Below, in pieces: positions 8,646 to 17,018 of a DNA stretch of 56,036 nt (position 1 is its first letter; every line of letters starts with the position of its first letter). The stretch covers positions 1 through 56,036 of the forward strand of contig JAHLWJ010000001.1 of assembly GCA_019057975.1 (NCBI GenBank). Reading direction: 5' to 3'. The notes below the pieces were generated by a model that had not been told where the DNA came from, did no database searches, and saw only the letters and a list, made by a program, of their open reading frames with translations. This DNA comes from Promethearchaeota archaeon. GTDB taxonomy: Archaea > Asgardarchaeota > Lokiarchaeia > Sigynarchaeales > SOKP01. Both the position numbers and the translations under genes were made by a program.

Positions 8646-9935
8646 GTGATTAAAAGAAGAAAGCTCTCAGAAGTGAGAAAAAAGATTGAAGATGGTACTG
8701 CAGTCGTACTAACGGTTCAAGAATTAATAAATCGAATTAGTGATGATGAAAAAGTCAAGTTTGAAGATGTTGATGTGATAACAACAGCTACAAAAGCACT
8801 CATGAGTGGAATTATGGGAATCTTTTCTTTTCGACTGACACCACCTAGAACTTTGCGGAAATTCACAGAAGTGAGTATGAATGGAATACCATGCTTTTCT
8901 GGACCTTGTCCAAATGAGTATTTAGGTATAGTAGATTTAATAGTTTATGGAACATCTCAAAGTAAAACAATAGAGAAATATTGTGGGGGCTCTTTGTTTA
9001 GAGAGATTGTAGAGGGAAAATCAATAGAAATTATTGCAAAGAGTGCTGAAGGTGAAACAGTAAAAAAAGAAATGACTATAGATGATATGCAATTTGCTAA
9101 ATTAATGGGTACTAGACAATCTATTAAAAATTACAATGCAATGATTAATTGTGAAACATACAAAGTAAATACTATTTTTTCTTGCCTTCCATTTAACCCT
9201 AATAATACAGAAATTACTTTTTCTGGATGTGGTGCTTTAAACCCTTTTCAAAATGATCCAGACTTTGAGTCTTTTGGTGTTGGTTCACCTATTCTAGTTA
9301 ATGGAAATATAGGTTATCTTGTTGGACCTGGTACGCGAAATTATGTTGCTAAACCTAATATGATGACAATAGCACCTTTTAAGGGGATGAAACCAGAATA
9401 TATGGGGGCGTTTAGAACTTCTTATGGATTAGAACCAATATGTAGTTTAGCCCTTCCAATCCCAATATTAAATGAAAATATTTTTCGTAATCTCGTAAAA
9501 TCTGACAGAGATGTTAAATTAAATATATTAAGTCTAGTAGGGAGAGAAAAAGTAGGAGAAATTACATATGGGGATGTTTGGGATAATAATTTCAGAATGA
9601 AGTTTAATCCTGAAGTATGTAGAAGATGCAATAAATGTGATGTTATTGGTGAATGCCCAACAAACGCATTTATAATCAATAACGGAATTATTACTGGAAT
9701 AGATCGATCTCTCTGTTTTAATTGTGGAAATTGTGCTTATTTATGTCCGGAAGCCTTTGAATTAGACTTGAAAACAATTAAATTTGAAGGAAAGGATGTA
9801 CCAATTGTTTTAAGACAATCGGATAGAAACGGAGCAATTACTTTAGCTGAGCAATTGAAATCTATGATCCTCAACAGAGAATTTCCTTTAAAGAAACCGA
9901 TTAGTAAATTAAAATTTGCTAAAGCTGTAAAATAA
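8646..9935 (+). CDS. DUF39 (HcyS-type) sulfurtransferase fused to a 2x[4Fe-4S] ferredoxin domain
   Basis: This 429-residue protein belongs to COG1900. In methanogens DUF39 proteins convert L-aspartate semialdehyde to homocysteine together with a ferredoxin partner. The DUF39 part (about residues 1-310) has the typical GIMGIFSFRLTPPRT, PCFSGPCPNEY, a Cys near residue 113 (YCGGSLFRE) that could carry a persulfide, and FSGCGALNP. The last third holds two ferredoxin clusters, CRRCNKCDVIGECP near residue 325 and CFNCGNCAYLCPEA near residue 358. The layout matches the 'methanogenesis marker 16' type, fused in one chain. It starts at GTG after a GGGGAGA ribosome-binding site. Confidence 0.82.
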   Translation: MIKRRKLSEVRKKIEDGTAVVLTVQELINRISDDEKVKFEDVDVITTATKALMSGIMGIFSFRLTPPRTLRKFTEVSMNGIPCFSGPCPNEYLGIVDLIVYGTSQSKTIEKYCGGSLFREIVEGKSIEIIAKSAEGETVKKEMTIDDMQFAKLMGTRQSIKNYNAMINCETYKVNTIFSCLPFNPNNTEITFSGCGALNPFQNDPDFESFGVGSPILVNGNIGYLVGPGTRNYVAKPNMMTIAPFKGMKPEYMGAFRTSYGLEPICSLALPIPILNENIFRNLVKSDRDVKLNILSLVGREKVGEITYGDVWDNNFRMKFNPEVCRRCNKCDVIGECPTNAFIINNGIITGIDRSLCFNCGNCAYLCPEAFELDLKTIKFEGKDVPIVLRQSDRNGAITLAEQLKSMILNREFPLKKPISKLKFAKAVK

Positions 9936-10110
9936 GAAGTAATCTATATATAAGATAAAGGCAGGAAAATCCGGTAAGCTTAACTTTTAGTCTTTTTATC
10001 TTGTTAATAATCTCAATTTTTACGTAAAATTAGGGACTTTCTAATATGTATATTTTTACTGCTCTTTTTTCAGTAATAAAGTTTATCTTTAATTTGCAAT
10101 TTAGGGAATT

Positions 10111-11844
10111 ATGAGTAATCAAATATTAAATGGTGGAGATTTAACAGTCAAAATCCTTTTAAAAGAAGGAGTTTCAAAAATATTTGGGTTAGTTGGTGGT
10201 GAATTATTAAAAATATATGATGCCATAGAACGTTGGGGTCGAGAGCAGGGGATCGACACAGTTATGGTAAGACATGAGCAAGCAGGGGGACATATGGCAG
10301 ACGCTTGGGCTAGAGCTACTGGAGATATTGGGGTTTGTTTAGGCACTGTTGGACCTGGAGTGACTCATCTTGTCCCTGCTGTAGCCACTGCTAATGCTGA
10401 CTCCATTCCTTTATTAGTTATTGGTGCTCAGATCGGTAGGATGTTCGAAGATACTGGTATTCTACAAGGCGGAATTGATCAAATAGCTTTAATGAAACCT
10501 ATAACAAAAGCTCAAATACAAGTAGAAGAACCTGATGAAATCCCTAAAGCTCTTCAAAAAGCAATAAGATTTGCTTTATCTGGAAGAAGGGGGCCCGTTT
10601 ACATCGAGTTTAGGGAAACTGCTTTGGTTAGAAACGCTACTGAGGATGCTAATAAGAAAATTTTAAACCCTGAAAAATACAGGTCTTTTAATAGACCAAG
10701 TGGTGGGCCCGAAGATATTAAACTAGCAGTTGAAATCTTAAAAAATGCTGAAAAACCGTTAATCATAGCGGGTGGGGGTGTAATTGCTTCAGAAGCTTCA
10801 AATGAATTAATCCTTCTATCTGAAACCTATGTTATCCCTTCAGGAACTACAATCAACGGGATTGGATCAATCGGTAGTGATAAAAAAACCTTTTTAGATT
10901 CTTATTTGATTAATGCTTCATATCGCACGGCAGCGTCTGAAGCAGATGTAGTTTTATCATTTGGATGCAAGTGGGATTATTCAATATTTTATGGGACACA
11001 CCCTCTCTGGAATCAAGATCAGAAGGTAATTCAAATTGATATTGATCCAAACGAAATTGGCAAAAATAGACCAATCGAAGTAGGGATTATTGGGGATTGT
11101 AAAGAAGTTATTAATCAATTACTATATGAAATGGAGGAAAATCTCCCAAAAAATAAAATAACAGAATGGACAGAATGGAATAATTATTTACAAGAAATTA
11201 GACATAATCAATTAAACTCAAATTTAAAATTACTAAAATCCAAAAAATCACCAATGAAACCAGAAAGACTGGTATATGAATTGTTTGATTTTATTCCTGA
11301 AGATGCACAAATAGTTCTAGATGGAGGTGATATTGTAGTTTTTTCCTACAAATTTATCAATCATAAACCACGGTCGCCTAGATCAACATTTTTCCCTATT
11401 TCAATGGGGCATCTAGGCATTGGTATTCCATATTCGATTGCAGTCAAAATAGCAAAACCAGATAAACTTGTTGTTTGTTTGACGGGAGATGGAAGTTTTT
11501 TGTTCAATGTTCAGGAATTAGAGACTGCCGTAAGATTAAATTTGCCTATAATCGTTGTTATTGCTAATAATTGTGCATGGGGGATGATAAAAAGTAATCA
11601 AAAAAAGGGTTTTGGAAAAAGATATTGCGATGTAGATTTCCCTCCAATTAATTATTCTGAAATAGCTAGAGGTTTTGGGTGTTATGGAGAAAAGATTGAA
11701 AAACCAGAAGATATAAAACAGGCAATACAAAGAGCAATAGATTCTAAAAAACCAGCAGTCATAGATGTTGATATTGCTTTTGAAACCCCCACTCCAATGA
11801 GGTTTTTAGCTCAATATAAAAAGAATATGGGACTTTTTGGATAA
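10111..11844 (+). CDS. thiamine-pyrophosphate enzyme, acetolactate synthase large-subunit-like
   Basis: This 577-residue enzyme has the three-domain fold of the acetohydroxyacid synthase/POX family. The TPP-activating Glu lies in VRHEQAGGHMADAWAR near residue 55. The central domain is present (PLIIAGGGVI), and the C-terminal TPP/Mg motif begins at GDGSFLFNVQELETA near residue 460 and closes with NNCAWGM. Candidates are acetolactate synthase, oxalyl-CoA decarboxylase or glyoxylate carboligase. No small regulatory subunit is adjacent, so a role outside branched-chain amino-acid synthesis is possible. An SDR dehydrogenase follows after 44 bases, so the two probably act on linked substrates. Confidence 0.8.
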   Translation: MSNQILNGGDLTVKILLKEGVSKIFGLVGGELLKIYDAIERWGREQGIDTVMVRHEQAGGHMADAWARATGDIGVCLGTVGPGVTHLVPAVATANADSIPLLVIGAQIGRMFEDTGILQGGIDQIALMKPITKAQIQVEEPDEIPKALQKAIRFALSGRRGPVYIEFRETALVRNATEDANKKILNPEKYRSFNRPSGGPEDIKLAVEILKNAEKPLIIAGGGVIASEASNELILLSETYVIPSGTTINGIGSIGSDKKTFLDSYLINASYRTAASEADVVLSFGCKWDYSIFYGTHPLWNQDQKVIQIDIDPNEIGKNRPIEVGIIGDCKEVINQLLYEMEENLPKNKITEWTEWNNYLQEIRHNQLNSNLKLLKSKKSPMKPERLVYELFDFIPEDAQIVLDGGDIVVFSYKFINHKPRSPRSTFFPISMGHLGIGIPYSIAVKIAKPDKLVVCLTGDGSFLFNVQELETAVRLNLPIIVVIANNCAWGMIKSNQKKGFGKRYCDVDFPPINYSEIARGFGCYGEKIEKPEDIKQAIQRAIDSKKPAVIDVDIAFETPTPMRFLAQYKKNMGLFG

Positions 11845-11888
11845 TGAATACTGTTTAAAAAAATTTAATCTAAGAATGAGATGAAATT

Positions 11889-12683
11889 ATGAGTGAAAAA
11901 TTTTTAGAAGGAAAAGTTGTCCTTATTACAGGGGCAGGTAGTGGATTTGGGCGTGAAATGGCTCTTGCATTCGCAAGTAAAGGTGCAAATTTAGTTTTAA
12001 ATGATATCAATTTAGAAAGTATTGATAAAACTCGTGAAATGGTTCTAAATTTATGTAATGTTGATATCTTATTAGCAGAAGCAGATATTTCTGATGAGGA
12101 ACAAGTAGATACCATGAGAAAAAATGTATTTCAAAAATTTGATAATATATTTCTACTGGTAAATAATGCTGGAATAAGAGGGGGGTCGTCATCTTTAAAA
12201 ACTAAGACTAAAGACTATAACAGAGTTATGGATGTAAATGTGAAAGGTGCATGGAATGTAACTAAAGCTTTTTATAGAAAAATGATTAAACAAAAATTTA
12301 AGCCAGTCGTAGGAAAAATTATTAATATTACATCGTGTGCGGGTACAGAGTGTGGTTTAAATCCTTTTATTGGTATGTATAGTGTAAGTAAAGCCGCACT
12401 TATTGCGTTTACAAAACTTTGGGCACTTGAATTAGGGCCAGCTAACATTACAGTAAACGCAATTTGTCCTGGGATTTTTCTTACGCCAATATACAATAAT
12501 GATCCAGATTTTATTAGGGAATGGATAAAACTTAGAAATATTAAACTTCCTATAGATAAGATTGGAGAAGCTAGCCAGGTTGCGGATATTGCATTATTCT
12601 TAGCATCACCAGCTTCCGATTATATTACAGGTCAAAATATTATATTGGATGGTGGAATGACAATTTCAATCAATAAATTATAA
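11889..12683 (+). CDS. short-chain dehydrogenase/reductase (SDR)
   Basis: This 264-residue classical SDR carries the Rossmann motif TGAGSGFG near residue 15, NNAGIRG near residue 93, the catalytic Ser in NITSCAG near residue 148, and YSVSK with the Tyr/Lys pair near residue 163. The C-terminal YITGQNIILDGGM segment is typical of fabG-like SDRs. An Asp ending the second strand (VLNDI) favours NAD(H). It sits 44 bases after the TPP enzyme and probably reduces or oxidises its carbonyl product. The exact substrate is unknown. Confidence 0.88.
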   Translation: MSEKFLEGKVVLITGAGSGFGREMALAFASKGANLVLNDINLESIDKTREMVLNLCNVDILLAEADISDEEQVDTMRKNVFQKFDNIFLLVNNAGIRGGSSSLKTKTKDYNRVMDVNVKGAWNVTKAFYRKMIKQKFKPVVGKIINITSCAGTECGLNPFIGMYSVSKAALIAFTKLWALELGPANITVNAICPGIFLTPIYNNDPDFIREWIKLRNIKLPIDKIGEASQVADIALFLASPASDYITGQNIILDGGMTISINKL

Positions 12684-12734
12684 TTCCATATTTCATCTTA
12701 TTTTTGAACTAAAATGAAGGTTCGAATAATTTAC

Positions 12735-13175
12735 TTAAGATATTTTTTCACATTCGTCATTAATAACTTTCATAGTTACGTTGAAATCTTGCCACCAATC
12801 TTGACCTTGTTGAGCAACTAACATCGGATCTCTTTTTCGAGAGTTTAAACATCTTATTTCTTCTTTTAAAGCTTTAATTTTATTTTTCCAAATTTCAGAT
12901 AATATACCCTGTAAATTTATTTTTACTTTCTTGACTAACTCTTCATAAGTAACTGAAACATCTTCGATTTTCTGCAGCTTTTGAAGCTGTTCGAATTTTA
13001 CTTTTTCTTTTGCTCGATTTAAATCGCTACAATTAATATTAATAGAAAAGGGCTCATCTTTACCCCACTTACAAAACTTTTGAATTTCACATAGAGAACA
13101 ATAATCATTAAAACCTATAGTATAATCCTCTAATCCGATAATTGAATAATTTAAAATTCTGGGCATGAATACCAC
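12735..13175 (-). CDS. unknown cysteine-containing protein
   Basis: I do not recognise this 146-residue protein. Near the N-terminus it has a cluster YCSLCEIQKFCKWG (C-x2-C-x5-C) with another Cys some 20 residues later, which could bind zinc or iron. The rest is predicted helical and charged (KIKALKEEIRCL). The frame opens at GTG; the ATG three codons in (MPRILNYS) is a plausible start. It converges with the SDR gene and is divergent from tRNA-Ile. Confidence 0.55.
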   Translation of the reverse strand: MVFMPRILNYSIIGLEDYTIGFNDYCSLCEIQKFCKWGKDEPFSININCSDLNRAKEKVKFEQLQKLQKIEDVSVTYEELVKKVKINLQGILSEIWKNKIKALKEEIRCLNSRKRDPMLVAQQGQDWWQDFNVTMKVINDECEKIS

Positions 13176-13313
13176 TTGGTTATTTAACTAAAGATAAAAC
13201 CAACAAACTATTATACTTTAGGTCAAAAAATTTTTTAAACAGTTATTATTAAATTTATTAGTTAGGTACTGATTTTTAAAAAAATATCATAATACAACTA
13301 AATTTCTCAAAAA

Positions 13314-13387
13314 GGGAGAGTGGCTTAGCCTGGTATAGCGCACGGCTGATAACCGTGAGGTCGGGGGTTCGAAGCCCCCCTTTCCCA
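13314..13387 (+). tRNA. tRNA-Ile (GAU)
   Basis: The sequence folds into a full cloverleaf of 74 nt including discriminator A73. The acceptor GGGAGAG pairs with CTTTCCC (one G-U). The anticodon stem CACGG/CCGTG encloses loop CTGATAA with anticodon GAT. The T-arm is GGGGG-TTCGAAG-CCCCC. There is no intron and CCA is not encoded. The last 11 bases plus two downstream recur exactly at 14664-14676, which marks this gene as a likely integration target. Confidence 0.96.
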
Positions 13388-13389
13388 TT
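13377..13389 (+). repeat. candidate attachment site (left, in the tRNA-Ile 3' end)
   Basis: CCCCTTTCCCATT overlaps the T-stem and acceptor 3' strand of tRNA-Ile. The identical 13-mer occurs at 14664-14676 in the same orientation. A duplicated tRNA 3' end is the usual footprint of site-specific integration. In DNA this AT-rich, a C-rich 13-mer is unlikely to recur this close by chance. Confidence 0.6.
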
Positions 13390-13428
13390 ATAAATAAACA
13401 CATACCACACACATAAACGAATTATTTT

Positions 13429-13455
13429 TTTACCTTTCGGCTTCCTAAAGGTAAA
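13429..13455. terminator. inverted repeat/hairpin after tRNA-Ile
   Basis: TTTACCTTT and AAAGGTAAA form a perfect 9-bp stem around a 9-nt loop, extended more loosely by flanking CGAATTATTT and ATAAATCG. It lies between tRNA-Ile and the convergent fic gene and could end either transcript, or be part of the mobile unit. Confidence 0.4.
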
Positions 13456-13590
13456 TAAATCGTTTCCATAATACAGAGATATATTTAATTAAAATCTCTA
13501 ATCCAAAATGCCAAGATCATATTCCCAAATATAATTAATGTTGTAGTTATCTTCTTGGAGATTAATCGAAATTAGATTTAAAAAAGAATT

Positions 13591-14490
13591 TTATATTTGT
13601 AAAGGTTTGATGTATTTTAGATAATTTCTGGCAAACCATCCAACAAAATGCATCTTATCATCTTTTATATTACTTTTTTCTAATGCTCTGTAATAAGATT
13701 TCCGAATATTATAAGGAAGATCATACATAATATAATTGTTTTTATACAGAATATAATTCATGATTAATCTACACATTCTTCCATTGCCATCCCTAAAAGG
13801 ATGTATTGATACAAACATAAAATGCATTAAACAAGCTAATAAAATAGGATGCATTGAGTCTTTATTATCATTATACCAATCAAATAGATCATTTAATAAA
13901 GGTATTACCAACTGTGGTGGCGGAGGAACATGATCGCTTCCAGAAATATAAACTTGTTCTTTTCTGATTAATCCTGCAAATTGATCTCCAAGTGGATGTA
14001 ATGTAAATAGTGTTTTATGCCATTCCAAAACCATTTCCATAGATATTTCTTTATATTCTTTAGATTTTATAATGCTTTCATATATTTGATTATGTACTTT
14101 AGCTTCTATTATTTGATAAGTTGGTTTGTTAATTGGAACATTAGGTTCTTCTATAATTAAAGCAACTTCTCTATGAGTTAAAGTCGAACCTTCAATTTTA
14201 TTTGAATGATAAGTAAATCTAATCCCAAAATTTCTTAAATGTTTAGCTTGAATTGGAGTTGGTAATGATTCAAATTTCTTTCGATATTTCTTATTTATTT
14301 GTTCTATTGATTGTTTCCATCTTTTATGAAATATTTCTTTAATGAATTCAATTTTAATATCATCTAAATCTTCAGGAATTTCCGTTCCAATCCCTTTCTC
14401 TACTAATTTGATGTTATTATTATCTCTAAAAGAATATCTTAAATAGAAATAATCTTTTCCCCTGACTTGTTTTGTTTCCACAGATACCAT
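13591..14490 (-). CDS. fic: Fic-domain AMPylase with N-terminal inhibitory motif
   Basis: This 299-residue Fic protein has the active-site loop HPFRDGNGRMCR near residue 230, matching HPFx(D/E)GNGRxxR with every catalytic residue present. An inhibitory-helix motif SNKIEG lies near residue 95, matching (S/T)xxxE(G/N), so this is a class II Fic that keeps itself inactive. Such proteins transfer AMP to Ser/Thr/Tyr hydroxyls of targets. A flap segment (GQFAGLIRKEQVYISG-like) lies upstream of the loop. It is the only gene between two copies of the tRNA-Ile end, and palindromic sites lie upstream of its ATG. No separate antitoxin gene is seen. Confidence 0.93.
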   Translation of the reverse strand: MVSVETKQVRGKDYFYLRYSFRDNNNIKLVEKGIGTEIPEDLDDIKIEFIKEIFHKRWKQSIEQINKKYRKKFESLPTPIQAKHLRNFGIRFTYHSNKIEGSTLTHREVALIIEEPNVPINKPTYQIIEAKVHNQIYESIIKSKEYKEISMEMVLEWHKTLFTLHPLGDQFAGLIRKEQVYISGSDHVPPPPQLVIPLLNDLFDWYNDNKDSMHPILLACLMHFMFVSIHPFRDGNGRMCRLIMNYILYKNNYIMYDLPYNIRKSYYRALEKSNIKDDKMHFVGWFARNYLKYIKPLQI

Positions 14491-14497
14491 ATGTAAT

Positions 14498-14510
14498 AAT
14501 TATCCATACA
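14498..14510 (-). promoter_or_regulatory. operator-like half-site just upstream of fic
   Basis: AATTATCCATACA lies 8 bases upstream of the fic ATG and equals one arm of the palindrome at 14543-14564. Binding here would overlap the ribosome-binding/start region of fic. Confidence 0.5.
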
Positions 14511-14542
14511 AATATATAAATATATATTGTTTTTCATAGAAA

Positions 14543-14564
14543 TGTATGGATAATTATCCATACA
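14543..14564. promoter_or_regulatory. 22-bp perfect palindrome upstream of fic (candidate operator)
   Basis: TGTATGGATAA followed by its exact reverse complement gives a 22-bp perfect palindrome 53 bases upstream of the fic start. Matching arms occur at 14498-14510 and 14596-14608, so there are three sites spaced roughly 45-53 bases apart. This pattern suggests a dimeric repressor binding cooperatively; which protein binds is unknown. Confidence 0.6.
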
Positions 14565-14595
14565 AATATAGTTATTTTATTACTTTTCTGTCGAA

Positions 14596-14608
14596 TGTAT
14601 GGATAATT
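14596..14608 (+). promoter_or_regulatory. operator-like half-site, distal to fic
   Basis: TGTATGGATAATT repeats the left arm of the 22-bp palindrome exactly. It is the outermost of the three related sites in the fic upstream region. Confidence 0.45.
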
Positions 14609-14663
14609 GTTGGGGGAAAATACTTTATTATGTAGAAAATATGTGTTTTTGTCGTATAGAATT

Positions 14664-14676
14664 CCCCTTTCCCATT
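14664..14676 (+). repeat. candidate attachment site (right)
   Basis: This is a second exact copy of CCCCTTTCCCATT, the tRNA-Ile 3' end, 1287 bases after the first and in direct orientation. The flanks are not similar, so this is a 13-bp core only. Together the copies bracket the fic gene and its operator sites. Confidence 0.6.
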
Positions 14677-14749
14677 TTTTTTTCCACGAGTTAATTTCAA
14701 TAAACTTCATTTACTTTTTTAATTATAGTACTATATTATAAATCTGAAA

Positions 14750-15343
14750 ATGAAAATCATCATAATCTCTGGAACTCCGGGTTGTGGTAAAACCTCTGTA
14801 GCAAATGAATTGTCTAAATTAAATAATGCTAAAATAATTTCCTTAAATGAGTTAGCAATTTCTAAGGATTTTTCCTTCGAGTATGACAATGAAAGGAAAA
14901 CTTATATTGTTGATTTTAAAATATTTCTCCCTTATATCATGAAAAAAATCAAAAAGATAAGAAAGGAAAATCCTCAATTCTTAATAATAGAGAGTCATTT
15001 TTCCGATATTATTCCAAATAAACATATTGATTATGTCTTTATTTTGAGATGTGATCCAGATGAATTGGCTAATCGATTAAAAGGAAAGAAATTTAATTTA
15101 AAAAAAATAACTGAAAATGTTCAAACAGAAATATTGGGAAATTGTGTGAATTATTTTATTCAAAAAAAAATAAAAAGACCTCTTTTTGAAATTGATACTA
15201 CAAACTTAAGTATTGAATCAGTAGCTAAAACAATTGAAGATATAATAGATGGGAAAAAAGATGTAAAAAAGTATAATGTAGGCAAAATTGATTGGTTAGA
15301 AAAACTATATCAAGAAGATCGGTTGAAAGAATTTTTCGATTAA
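14750..15343 (+). CDS. adenylate kinase AK6/Fap7 homologue
   Basis: This 197-residue P-loop NMP-kinase-like protein has the Walker A ISGTPGCGKTS near residue 6. Family-specific features of AK6/Fap7 follow: TYIVDFKIFLPYI near residue 61, IIESHFSDIIP in place of GH near residue 83, VFILRCDPDELANRL near residue 100, and ENVQTEILGNC near residue 125. Fap7 acts in the final maturation of the small ribosomal subunit with uS11. It opens a plus-strand operon with TgtA, DUF371 and Trm5 (28 bases to tgtA), so the whole unit serves translation. Confidence 0.88.
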   Translation: MKIIIISGTPGCGKTSVANELSKLNNAKIISLNELAISKDFSFEYDNERKTYIVDFKIFLPYIMKKIKKIRKENPQFLIIESHFSDIIPNKHIDYVFILRCDPDELANRLKGKKFNLKKITENVQTEILGNCVNYFIQKKIKRPLFEIDTTNLSIESVAKTIEDIIDGKKDVKKYNVGKIDWLEKLYQEDRLKEFFD

Positions 15344-15371
15344 AACACAAAAAACAATTAGTGTAAAAATA

Positions 15372-17018
15372 ATGAATTGGGAGATAAATGAAATTGATGC
15401 TTTAGGACGGATAGGAAGAATAACTGTAAATAATAAGGAAATGGTTACCCCAAATTTGTTTCCAGTTGTCCATCCTTACAAAAACATCCTTAATATTTCA
15501 GATCTGAAGAAGATTGGAGCCCAAAGTGTTTTCACAAATGCTTACATTATTTATCAGAACCCTCAACTAAAAGATATGGTTTTAGAAAAAGGAATTCATA
15601 ACCATTTGAATTTCGATGGAATTGTAGCCACAGATAGTGGAGCTTTTCAGAAATACATGTATAACAAAACTGATATTGAAATTAATGCAGAAGCCATTGA
15701 AAAATTTCAGGAAGAGATTGGTTCAGATTTCCCGGTAATTTTAGATGTACCAGTTCAACCTGATGATAATTATGAAACAGCTAAAGAAAAAGTATATTTA
15801 TCTATACAAAGAGCTAAAGATAACATTATTCGAAGGTCTAAAAATACATGTTATTGGTTTGGTCCAATTCATGGAGCAAAATATTTTGATTTATTAAAAA
15901 TAAGTACTGCTGAAATGGCTAAATTAGATTTTAATATTTATGCAATTGGGGGTTTAGTTAAGTCATTATTGAATTATAGGTTTGATTTAGTAATTAAAAT
16001 TCTTTTAAATGTAAAAAAGAATATTATTTGGAATAAGCCAATTCATATGTTTGGATTAGGGTTGCCACAATTCTTTTCTTTAGCAGTAGCTTGTGGGTGC
16101 GATTTAATGGATTCTGCAGCTTATGTTCTTTTTGCCAAAGAAAATAGATATTTTACTTTATCTACAGGAACAAGGAAATTAGAGGAACTCGAAGAATTCC
16201 CTTGCCATTGTCCTATTTGTTGCGAATATGAACCTAAGGAAGTAATAAATTTTGAAGATGAATTCCGAACTGAACTATTAGCAAAACATAACTTATATCT
16301 TTCATTTTCAGAATTAAGAACCATACGACAAGCGATTAAAGAAGGGAATTTATGGGAGCTCGTAGAGCAAAGAGTGAGAAACCATCCCAATTTAGTAAAT
16401 GCTTTTAATATAATAAAGTCGAATTTACCGTTTTTTGAAAAGTATGAAAAAATATATAAATCGCACGGAAGATTGTACGCGTCTCCAGAGAGTTTAAATA
16501 GACCATTGCTACATCGTTATGATTTAAAATTAAGAAATAACTATAGGGTTCCACTAGAAGCAGAGTTCTTAATACTATTGCCTGTATTGGATGTAAAAGG
16601 TTATCAATCACCAAGCGTAAAAAGATGGATGGAGGAAATAGATAATAATACAATTACCTCAAGGAATTTACTTCACATAGCCTTTTTTTCTGAATTCTTT
16701 GGAATAATTCCACTCGAATTAAGTTCTTCTTTTCCTATGGGGCAATATGAATCAATAGACGCTTTAGAGTGTAATAATGAGTTATATCGAAATTTAGAAC
16801 AAAAACTTGAGACTTTCTTTAAATTATACGGTCAACATTATAATCAGTGCGGTGTATTAATTCCAGAAAAATATATTAATCAATTCAATGAAGAGACAGC
16901 TTACTCAAAAAAAGATATCATAATTAGCCTATTTGAAAAGGTAAAATCAAATTTTTCGCTAAATATTTCCGTTTTTAATGATTTATCAGGAGTTTTAGAA
17001 TCTTTCAAGGTTGAGTGA
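15372..17018 (+). CDS. tgtA: archaeosine tRNA-guanine transglycosylase
   Basis: At 548 residues this enzyme exchanges G15 in the tRNA D-loop for preQ0, the first archaeosine step. The catalytic barrel shows TDSGAFQKYMY near residue 87 (active-site Asp), LDVPVQPDD, FGLGLPQ and CDLMDSAAYVLFAKENRY. The zinc motif is CHCPICC near residue 277. After it comes an archaeal C-terminal region with SHGRLYASPES and FFSEFFGIIPLELS, shared with archaeosine synthase. A clear PUA domain at the very end, usual in archaeal TgtA (about 580 residues), is not evident. Its stop overlaps the DUF371 start by four bases. Confidence 0.92.
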   Translation: MNWEINEIDALGRIGRITVNNKEMVTPNLFPVVHPYKNILNISDLKKIGAQSVFTNAYIIYQNPQLKDMVLEKGIHNHLNFDGIVATDSGAFQKYMYNKTDIEINAEAIEKFQEEIGSDFPVILDVPVQPDDNYETAKEKVYLSIQRAKDNIIRRSKNTCYWFGPIHGAKYFDLLKISTAEMAKLDFNIYAIGGLVKSLLNYRFDLVIKILLNVKKNIIWNKPIHMFGLGLPQFFSLAVACGCDLMDSAAYVLFAKENRYFTLSTGTRKLEELEEFPCHCPICCEYEPKEVINFEDEFRTELLAKHNLYLSFSELRTIRQAIKEGNLWELVEQRVRNHPNLVNAFNIIKSNLPFFEKYEKIYKSHGRLYASPESLNRPLLHRYDLKLRNNYRVPLEAEFLILLPVLDVKGYQSPSVKRWMEEIDNNTITSRNLLHIAFFSEFFGIIPLELSSSFPMGQYESIDALECNNELYRNLEQKLETFFKLYGQHYNQCGVLIPEKYINQFNEETAYSKKDIIISLFEKVKSNFSLNISVFNDLSGVLESFKVE

